Shown: piece by piece, positions 36,502 to 64,000 of the stretch
Position numbering within the stretch: position 1 is the first letter of the stretch
How the letters are laid out: each line of letters opens with the position of its first letter
DNA from: Panorpa germanica
Taxonomy: Eukaryota; Arthropoda; Insecta; Mecoptera; Panorpidae
Direction of reading: 5' to 3'
DNA: 64,000 nt
Assembly (NCBI GenBank): GCA_963678705.1
Contig: OY783206.1
Location: 21,339,807 to 21,403,806, forward strand
Program-made: the position numbers and the translations under genes
Notes under the pieces: model-generated
Told to the model about the DNA's origin: nothing
Database searches by the model: none
Seen by the model: the letters and a program-made list of their open reading frames with translations, nothing else

Positions 36502-37247
36502 GGAGGTACAGGACGTCAACGTAAATGATGAAAACGTTGTGAAATTTGGAGGCTCGATACAAATAGTTAAAATACATGCTCTCTCTAAATTTTAGAGTCC
36601 TAGGGTTCATAGTTTTCTCTTTATACATGATTAAAAATAGTCATTTTCCATACAAATCATAATGTTTCAATTTCACCACATAATATAACTTTTAACTATA
36701 AAAAAATGGTGACACGGCTTTCAAAAACTAGGTGTGTATAAAATAATCTTTTCTGTAACTACTGCAAAAAGAAAATTATCAAAAAAACACTTATTTACGA
36801 AAATATTTAAATAAAACCTTTAAGAAACAGTAAATGTGGGTTATAAGGTAATATTGCAAATGCCAATTTGAGCGGGAAATTCAAAATCGGAATAAATGTT
36901 GTATAAAATATAACAATTTATTGGTCAAAGAACCAAATCACGCATGCGTCAACACACGTAAATTTGCAGCGTTGCAATATATATTATTCCTTTTTCAAAA
37001 TATTTAATTTGTATTTAAATTGAATTAATATAAATTTGATATTAATTATAAGTAATTTTTAATTTATTAAACTATTATATGCTTAAAAAATCATTTTAAC
37101 AAGCAAAAAGCAGTTTAATAGGGAATTGAAAAATTCATTTTCAAAGATACAGTCCCAATATTTGCTCGTCCCTCATGTACTTCGTATTTTGCATTTCGTA
37201 TTACCGAGAGATAAACTTTTTGCATTGACGGTACGTCCTGTACCTCC
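36502..37247 (-). repeat. TTAA-type MITE, copy B
   Basis: Reverse orientation to copies A and D; 746 bp with GGAGGTACAGGACGT ends. The right flank is TTAA and the left flank GTAA, one change from a TTAA duplication. Confidence 0.9.
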
Positions 37248-37251
37248 TTAA

Positions 37252-38567
37252 GCGAACTTTTAGGCCATACGCACATGGGGCGACTGGTTGCAAACCTTAG
37301 TCCCGAATCCGCCCGAACCGAATGAGAATGGAATGGTGATTCTTAGAAAAAAGTATAATGACAATTTTTGTAGATAATTTCATGTTCTACAACTTTTGTC
37401 CAGACCCCTCTTTCCAGTGGGCACTTTGGGCAAGTGCCCAGGGCCCCGCGATCGATAGGGGGCCCCCTCAGTTCTAAAAAGCATAGATTTTGAAGAAGTG
37501 ATTAACCATTTTGCCCATCTGAAATCTAGAAGGGTTCCTCTTCAAATAACATAGATTTTTAAACACTAATCTGTAAATGTTAAAAGAGTTACTTTTGTGG
37601 ACTATATTACATTTATCTATTCGTTTCATCTGATTGTTAATAAAAATAAATATTTAACCTTGTTTATCTAGTTTCTTTGTCTATTCTAACAAAATAGTGT
37701 TCTGTCAAAGTCATAGGGGCCCCATTATCCTAACATGCACAGGGCCTCCAATAGGTTAAAGACGGCCCTGCTTTTGTCCTATCTATTTTTATGATAATTC
37801 TTATCGTTTACCGAAAAAATTGGAAAACCATTTTTATTGACCTGTGACCTTGAATAACTTTTTATGCAGATGTGCGATCGGTAAAGAGTTTTAGTATTTT
37901 ATTTGTAATAATGTCCCTAAGGTCTATATCAACTTTCAGTTCTATGCAAATTATGGCTAATTTACACCTATTTTATAGTTTATTTTGGCCGGGCTATAAC
38001 GCATGGAGGTATATACGATGAACGGTTTGAACGGTTTAGTACAAACGCTACGGATAAATCTGTTATATATTTTAAGTATTTACTTGGAAAAATCTGAAAT
38101 TTATTAAATCAAACAAACGTACATGATTACTAATGATAAACACGATTTATTTTCCACCTAACCTAAAATATTATTCAACAATTTATATTATTAAATATTT
38201 GTGCAGTAACTTACATTTTAATAAGTGTTAATTGTATTTACTATCAAATTAATACTGGAACCAAATCACTTGATCATGCTTAAGCTTATATCTTAATGAA
38301 ACAGAGCCTCAGAAATTCTAACACACAATGACCCGAAATATAAAACTGACTGAACTAAATTTATTTTAAAATTATTTTAATAAAAAACAATCCCAAGTTT
38401 GCTGACTTCTTTGTTGTTATTACATCGATTCAACTAAAGACACCGAAAAAGTATAAGAAGTAAACAATATTAGTGACCGTACTAACAAAAAAATTACTAT
38501 ACGTTAAACACAAGACATGGATATCAACTTAACGACGTTCCAGCGTGGTATAATAACGGGGCTGATA
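37252..38567. other. Spacer with a GGGCC-rich non-autonomous element
   Basis: 37400-37770 carries GC-rich ends (CAAGTGCCCAGGGCCCC near 37430 and AAGACGGCCCTG near 37760), as in hAT-type MITEs. The remainder shows nothing I can name. Confidence 0.45.
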
Positions 38568-39409
38568 ACACATGGGCTGAAAAATCCCGGGCCTAACAAA
38601 GAAAACACAGTTTTTTTGGTTCAAAATTAGCTTTATTCATCAACATAATCTCCATCAACAGCAACGCAATCATTCCAGCGCCGCTCTAACATTTCAACAC
38701 CACTTTTGTAGAACGATTTATCTTTTGCCTCAAAATAGGCCTCAGTTTCAGCGATAACCTCTTCATTCGTGCGAAATTTCTTACCGGCGGGCATTTTTTT
38801 CAGGTCTGCGAACAGGCATTAGTCGCTGGGAGCCAAATCTGGCGAATACGGTGGATGTGGGAGAATTTCGAAGTTCAATTCATGTAGTTTTGCCATTGTT
38901 AGTCAAATGCTCATGCAATATAAAGCCAACACGTTCTTTTGATATCTTTACGATGTCAGCTAACTCACGCAACTTCACTTTTCGATCATTCAAAACGATT
39001 TTGTGGATTTTTTTTATGTTTTCTGGTGTTACCGCCTCATTTGGACGTCCACTGCGTTCTGCATCATCGGTGTCTCTACGACCACGTTTGAAGTCAGCAA
39101 GCCAACGTTTTATTGTTGTTTCTGATGGAGCGGAGTCCCCATAACACTTTTCAAGCTATTGCTTCGCTTGAACGGTATTTTTTCCATCAAGAAGCAGTGT
39201 AAAATTAAAACACGAAATTGTTTTTGATCCATTGTTTGAAAATAACAAAAGTAGCGTCACTCTTAGCACAATAACTCACAAACTACTGAATAGAATATCA
39301 TGAAATTTTAACAGCTGTCTTTTGAAGGTTAGTATTAACAGAAAAAAGGTGACTGCAATAAAACTAGCGCCATCTATGTGTTAGGCCCGGGACTTTTCAG
39401 CACATGCTA
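38568..39409 (-). mobile_element. Mariner element, internally deleted
   Basis: Ends are inverted repeats: GGCTGAAAAATCCCGGGCC at left and, read inward from the right, TGCTGAAAAGTCCCGGGCC. The transposase reads on minus from an ATG near 39232 (MDQKQFRVLI). After frameshifts, TIKRWLADFKRGRRDTDD and ENIKKIHKIVLNDRK give the helix-turn-helix region. The frame then jumps to HELNFEILPHPPYSPDLAPSD followed by a stop, then RWNDCVAVDGDYVDE at the C-terminus. The middle, with the first two catalytic Asp residues, is gone. About 840 bp remain of a typical 1.3 kb. Confidence 0.9.
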
Positions 39410-41100
39410 TATGCTATAGTTCGTGCTATAGTTGCAACGTTGCAAAATGCGTTCTTTATTCTACACTACTCGAAATAATTTTACGCGCAGCGTTGCCGGA
39501 TCACCATTGACGATAAAAAGAACGTGTTTAATTTGTTTTAATTCTCTCGAGAGATTTTTTGTGTATAATAGAAAATAGTTTGCCGGGGGAGGTCAGCGTG
39601 AAAATTGTTAACTTTGTTACGAATTACCTCGGATTCTAAACGGTCAACTATTTTAAAACTTTGACATTTATTACTAAACGTTTTTTAGCCTATAAACAAA
39701 TCTATCGAAATCACAATCACAAATTTTCGATGTTTTTTTGTATTATTATTTTATTCTAAAAAATATAAGGTTTTATTTTTGCTTATAACTTTCTTATTAT
39801 AAAAGTTAAAACAAAAAGTCATTAGCATAAGTTGTAGATATTATCATTATCTACAAAAAATGTGTTTTTAAATATTTTGTAGAAGTTATAGTTTTCAAGA
39901 TAAACAAAGAAAATTAATTACAACCAAAAATTTTAATTTTAATTCCGGTCAGTCGCTTTTTGACTATGTATTTCTCTAATCTTTCTAAAAACCCTCATTA
40001 ACTGTCAATCAAATTAACTATAAGTTACTTAATTGTACATTTATTAATTGTTTATCCAACCGGTCCGTCAAATACTGCAATATTTTCAGAATAAGATAAA
40101 ATTCAAAAACAAATATTATAAAAAACTTAAATAATTAATTACATAAGGAAAAAAAGAAAAAGATATATAATTAAAATACCATTAAACAAAAAGAGACAAC
40201 TATATTTTAATAATTTATATTTATAGATAAAACAACATTAAATATAATATTTAATTCCATTAAACGCAGTTCAGTTACAATATAACAAAAAAATTAAATA
40301 AATAATAAAAATTAAATCAAATAAAGTGAACAAAATTGATTACGTTAAAGAAAATGATCAAAAACAGACAGTGGTGCAAAAAGTTCTCAATAAAATAAAG
40401 GTTGATAGACCCTGCTTAAAAATGTGGCCCCAAAAAGGGGCCTATAGGTTGACCCCACGAAACCCCAAGGTAAAAAATAAGGAGGTGAGCAAAAAATTTG
40501 ATAAAATGTTATTTTATATATCGTAGAAAATATTTCCGGATTATTTTTGCATTTGTTTTTGTAGGAGCATATTAATATAAGATATGTAAAAGACACGACT
40601 GTCTTAAGGCAGTTTTCTATTTGAGATATTTTATCCTAAGACAGTTTTCTTTAGCGTATATCGCACACTAAAGTCAAGTCTGTCTTAAGACATGTTTGTG
40701 GTTATCATCCTTGAATGAGTGAGCGAGAAGCAGTTACATATGCATAGTACGAGTGCAAGCGAGATAGATATATGTACATTTAACATAGTAAGAAACTCCG
40801 AACCGAATATAATCAAAATAATATCTTGTTCAAATGTAAAACTAATTGCTATTATTAAATCAGTATTTTTCACCAGCGGAAAGTTAATTTTTTTAAGCTT
40901 TTCCACATTTCCATCGCAACTCTCTCTCTTTTTAGATGCTCGTTGCTGTACTCTTTGTTTCTTACGTCTTAAAGTGGCCTCCGTTCTCTATACAGTCATA
41001 TTAATTCGCTCCGAGACTTCTTATTGTCTCCAACAACTACAGAATAATAAAAACTTTAGATGCGTTTCACACCACATCAAGAGTTGAACTGGATTATTAG
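39410..41100. other. AT-rich region upstream of the first visible Epac exon
   Basis: No Epac exon or other gene was found. 40585-40710 repeats CTGTCTTAAG in both orientations. 40719-41087 is a long frame with no recognisable domain. Confidence 0.4.
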
Positions 41101-41149
41101 TGACCAACATGCTTGTCGTTTTGTTATACATGTACAAGCATGTTGGTCA
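41101..41149. repeat. 16-bp-arm hairpin 48 bases before an Epac splice acceptor
   Basis: TGACCAACATGCTTGT (41101-41116) and ACAAGCATGTTGGTCA (41134-41149) are perfect inverted repeats around a 17-base loop. The acceptor AG is at 41195-41196. Confidence 0.9.
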
Positions 41150-41196
41150 AGCTTAATACCTTCAGTTTCTAATAATTTTACTTTTGTATCTTTCAG

Positions 41197-60802
<19,606 letters not shown>

Positions 60803-60859
60803 GTAAGTTGATTCATTTATATATTTTTATATCTGTGTTAGCTACATACCTCTAACCTA

Positions 60860-61340
60860 ATCAAGGGCCTTATTTTGTAAAGTATTTCCACCGGTGAAAA
60901 AATTTCATCGCTGTAAAATGACGTCACAAAGCGATGATTTTTTATTTGGTATTCTGTAAGAAATTTCCATCGATTTTATGTTTGTCGCTGGAAAAAATCG
61001 ACCAAATTATAAGGTCGCCTTTAGCGGTGACTTTAAAATTTTCCATCGCTGTATTTTTTAAAACTGTCAAACAATTCGAATTTTAATTTGAATTTCAGTA
61101 CAAATTTTTTAATACACAGTATATGTATAGTCATATGAATATACAAATATAAATATATCAGAAAGTGAGGTTATGTTGCTTGTCAATTGACTTGTATTCG
61201 TACTTGTCAAGTGTTTGAATTTTTAAATATTTGAATATTCTGATTGCCGTGATTGGTCAAATATTTTTAAAATTGATGACGTCTTAAAATACGTCACTAT
61301 ACTTTTTCACCGCTGTATATTATAAGGACGATGGAAAATT
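60860..61340. repeat. Decayed MITE with GCCTTAT-type inverted ends
   Basis: The left (GGCCTTATTTTGTAAAG...GTGAAAAAATTTCATCGCTG, about 60865-60920) and the right (TTTTTCACCGCTGTATATTA, about 61302-61325, followed by AAGGAC) are imperfect inverted repeats, with ATGACGTC and GACGTC symmetrically inside. Confidence 0.6.
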
Positions 61341-61387
61341 TTGTAGTAGCCCGTATACGTCCGGCAGAAATTCGCTTAAATACGGTG

Positions 61388-61600
61388 CCATACTGAGACA
61401 GGCCTTAGATTTTGACTGTTGAAGTTGGTATTTTTAACATACGAACCTTACACCGACACCGACGGACGGTAACTTTCTTACGATTGTTATAAGCAACTTA
61501 GAATCATTCATTGAGACTATGACAAATATTGTCGTGCAAAGAAAATTACAGCAAGCGGTATTCGTTTTTTTATAAAATATTTTGAGCTACTTTTGATCGT
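61388..61600 (+). repeat. Epac-intron repeat, copy 4
   Basis: All blocks present in order: ACACCGACACCGACGGACGG, CTTAGAATCATTCATTGAGA, CAGCAAGCGGTATTCG. It follows a scrap of the GGCCTGTC MITE (61345-61410). Confidence 0.85.
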
Positions 61601-61669
61601 TTTAGCACACATCGACGTTTTTCACGAACGGAGCAAAAGAAACCAGTACGCATCAACTATTTTCTTACT

Positions 61670-62440
61670 GTTTTTTTTTTTTATATATTTATTTATTAAT
61701 TGTGTGCCTTTCGGCTTTACAATCTACCGTGTTCTATTTTACATTTCATCCTATCTTAACAATTCAAACTTAAAACTACACTTTATTAATTTTATTTAAA
61801 ACTAATTATTTACTTAAAACTAAACTTTATTTATTTATTAAAACTAAAAAAGTGCTTTCTTTTTCTTTTTCTCTTGACCCTCTCTCTTCATGTTCCCCAT
61901 ACAAACCAGATAACGAGATTATTTATTGTAATGTTTTTCGTTCCTTTTTTCTATTTCCGCCATCCACCTCTTTCCTTCACTGCCTCCCTTTAATAGCTGC
62001 ACAATATTCTTCTCGCTCATTACTTTTTCCTGACAAGCAAACTTAATGTGCTCCAGTACATTTTTTCCTCGCGATTTGCCCAGTATTTGTTTCCTTTCTC
62101 CTCTTTTCCCAATCTAAGCCTTAAAATCATTCTCATGTTTTTTGTGTCTTTTTCTCTTAAGTAATGTGAGATACCTCTCTCTCCTAAATCCTTTTATATC
62201 TTGTGTTGTGTTTATATATTGCTCTTCTCGATTTTTTTAAATTCTTTCCTGTTGTTGTATCTCCTTGTCCCTTCTCCTTAGCTCATCTTCCACACTTGCG
62301 CCTCCTTCTCTTCATCTTTCTGTCTCCTCGATCGCCATTCCATTTCATTCCCTTCATAATACTCCTTTCTCTTTTTCGGGCTTCCTCTTTCTCCCACCCC
62401 TTCTACTAATTTCTTATTGTACATATCTTAGTTTACAAAG
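61670..62440 (-). mobile_element. Non-LTR retrotransposon 3' part (same family as 6640 and 33457)
   Basis: The minus strand has an ORF2 end like VLEHIKFACQEKVMSEKNIV and then GSEGKRWMAEIEKRNEKHYN before a stop near 61927, followed by a 3'UTR and an A/T-rich tail near 61670. Its 5' side (to 62440) is pyrimidine-rich on plus. Confidence 0.7.
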
Positions 62441-62911
62441 GATTTAATTTTAATTTAAATAAAGGTAAATAAAAGACATTTGACCTTGTAACAATCAATA
62501 ACAATAGCTAAAAAATTAAGGTCATACATATTCAGATTATATTTTTGTATAAATATAAATTTTTACGAAATCTTTTTGTTTCTTATCTTGGAATGATCCT
62601 ATTTGATAACCACTGATAAGGTAATCCCTCAGGCTTTACCTTAGAGAATGAAGACATCTTTAGTCTTATAGAATCTGACGGCAAATCGTCCATTTAATCC
62701 GATGGATTATACCGCGTAGGACAAATTAAATTTGTGTGTACAGTGGAAAATTAAGAAAGAAATATTTATTGTATAAAAGTGAGTAGTCAAAAGCATCATA
62801 TATTACATTTTACATGTTATATATGGCATGAAACTAATTTCGATTTTTTTAAATATATAGAGTTATGTTCGTTTTGACGTATTGTCTTTGAATATCACAA
62901 TGTTATGTACA
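62441..62911. other. Epac intron DNA
   Basis: No exon matching the next Epac segment was found. Confidence 0.35.
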
Positions 62912-62915
62912 TTAA

Positions 62916-63664
62916 GGAGGTACAGGACGTACCTTCAATGCAAAAAGTTTATCTCTCAGTAATACGAAATGCAAAATACGAAGTACATGAGGGACGAACA
63001 AATATTGGGACTGTATCTTTGAAAATGAATTTTTCAATTCCTATTAAACTGCTTTTTGCTAGTTAAAATGATTTTTTGTGCATATAATAGTTTAATAAAT
63101 TAAAAATTACCTATAATTAATATCAAATTTATATTAATTCAATTTAAATTCAAATTAAATATTTTGAAAAAGGAATAATAAATTTTTCAACGCTGCTAAT
63201 TTACGTGTGTTAATGCATGCGTGATTTGGTTCTTTGACCAATAAATTATATTTTATATAACATTTATTCCGATTTTGAATTTCCCGCTCAAATTGGCATT
63301 TGCAACGTTGCCGGCTTATAACCTACATTTACTGTTTCTTAAAGGTTTTATTTAAATATTTTCATATACAGGTATCCTTTTGATAATTTTCTTTTTGCAA
63401 TAGTTACAGAAAAGATTATTTTATATACACCTAGTTTTTGAAAGCCGTGTCACCATTTTTTTATAGTTAAAAGTTATATTATGTTTTGAAATTGAGCTAA
63501 AAATTATGATTTGTATGGAAAATGACTATTTTTAATCATGCATAAAAAGAAAACTATGAACCCTAGGTCTCTAAAATTTTAAGACAGCATGTATTTTAAC
63601 TATTTGTATCGACCCTCCAAATTTCACGACGTTTTCATCATTTACGTTAACGTCCTGTACCACC
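62916..63664 (+). repeat. TTAA-type MITE, copy D (complete)
   Basis: TTAA at 62912-62915 and 63665-63668. Ends GGAGGTACAGGACGT and (inward) GGTGGTACAGGACGT. 749 bp, uninterrupted; a good reference for the family. Confidence 0.93.
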
Positions 63665-63668
63665 TTAA

Positions 63669-64000
63669 TTCTTCTACACCGCTCACATTCTGTCAAATAT
63701 TTAACCAACGAATAAAATTATCGAACGGAACTGGGTGCGAACCTGTATCGCTTATTTAGCACAGAGTACGAGTTATACACTACACTGTGTGCAGCGAATC
63801 GTAATCGATTTTCATCCACTCCTGGACAGTTACGATGCCAGTCTTTTCGACCATAAACTCGCGAAGTTGAAAGGAAACTAGAACTTAAGTTTGTAGCTGG
63901 AGAAGAAACATCCGAACTGAAGTGTGTGCTTCCGGGAAAGAGTTTGTATTAGGTGGAAAACCAAAAACTACTCACTGTTGGCACGGAGGTGCAATGTCAA
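63669..64000. other. GC-richer right edge of the window
   Basis: Base composition is clearly less AT-rich than in the neighbouring intron. A plus-strand frame at about 63867-63948 reads VERKLELKFVAGEETSELKC and then a stop. I recognise no domain; it could be a decayed gene piece or unknown element. Confidence 0.3.

Noticed and set aside
40719-41087. 122-codon frame before the Epac exon
   Set aside because: No domain, no splice logic joining it to Epac; overlapping frame on the other strand is equally long.
62203-62447. Leu/Ser-rich plus-strand frames
   Set aside because: Antisense to a non-LTR retrotransposon with a purine-rich coding strand.

Overview
The window is AT-rich, intron-containing animal DNA that looks like an insect genome. 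The evidence is long AT-rich introns with GT-AG splice sites, an Epac gene with insect-like exon structure, small secreted CAP/antigen-5-like genes, and many mariner, hAT, jockey-like and RTE-like elements. I cannot fix the order of insect; a beetle is plausible but unproven. There is no bacterial operon, CRISPR array, rRNA or functional tRNA.

Four protein-coding loci can be supported. (1) 374-1447 (-) is a single-exon orphan type I membrane protein with a broken partial duplicate at 2800-3440. (2) 13601-24256 (-) is a tandem array of three CAP-domain genes. Two are pseudogenes with several independent lesions each. The third (22004-24256) is intact in three exons and ends in a hydrophobic tail that suggests a GPI anchor. 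(3) 34585-35926 (-) holds the last three exons of an unrecognised coiled-coil protein. (4) 41197-60802 (+) holds six internal exons of Epac (cAMP-activated Rap guanine-nucleotide exchange factor), covering the end of cAMP-binding domain A, the linker, the DEP domain and the start of the second cAMP-binding domain. The gene runs off the right edge, and its first exons were not found.

The rest is mostly mobile DNA. It includes several internally deleted mariner-type elements, a hAT element with a perfect 8-bp target duplication, a TTAA-flanked MITE family with at least four copies, other MITE families, a tRNA-related SINE, several 5'-truncated non-LTR retrotransposons, RTE-like tails and four long (TA)n tracts. 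Nesting is common: a SINE sits inside a MITE inside another element at 28950-30260, an RTE-like element sits inside a MITE at 55160-56166, and a mariner at 59526-60111 has a readable empty site at 4345 in this same window.

No clearly new multi-gene system is visible. The strongest leads are the tandem CAP cluster with its putative GPI tail, the orphan membrane protein with its decayed copy, the in-frame Epac linker cassette, the 42-bp zero-spacer palindrome inside a retrotransposon frame, and a repeat that I saw only in the Epac introns (four copies).
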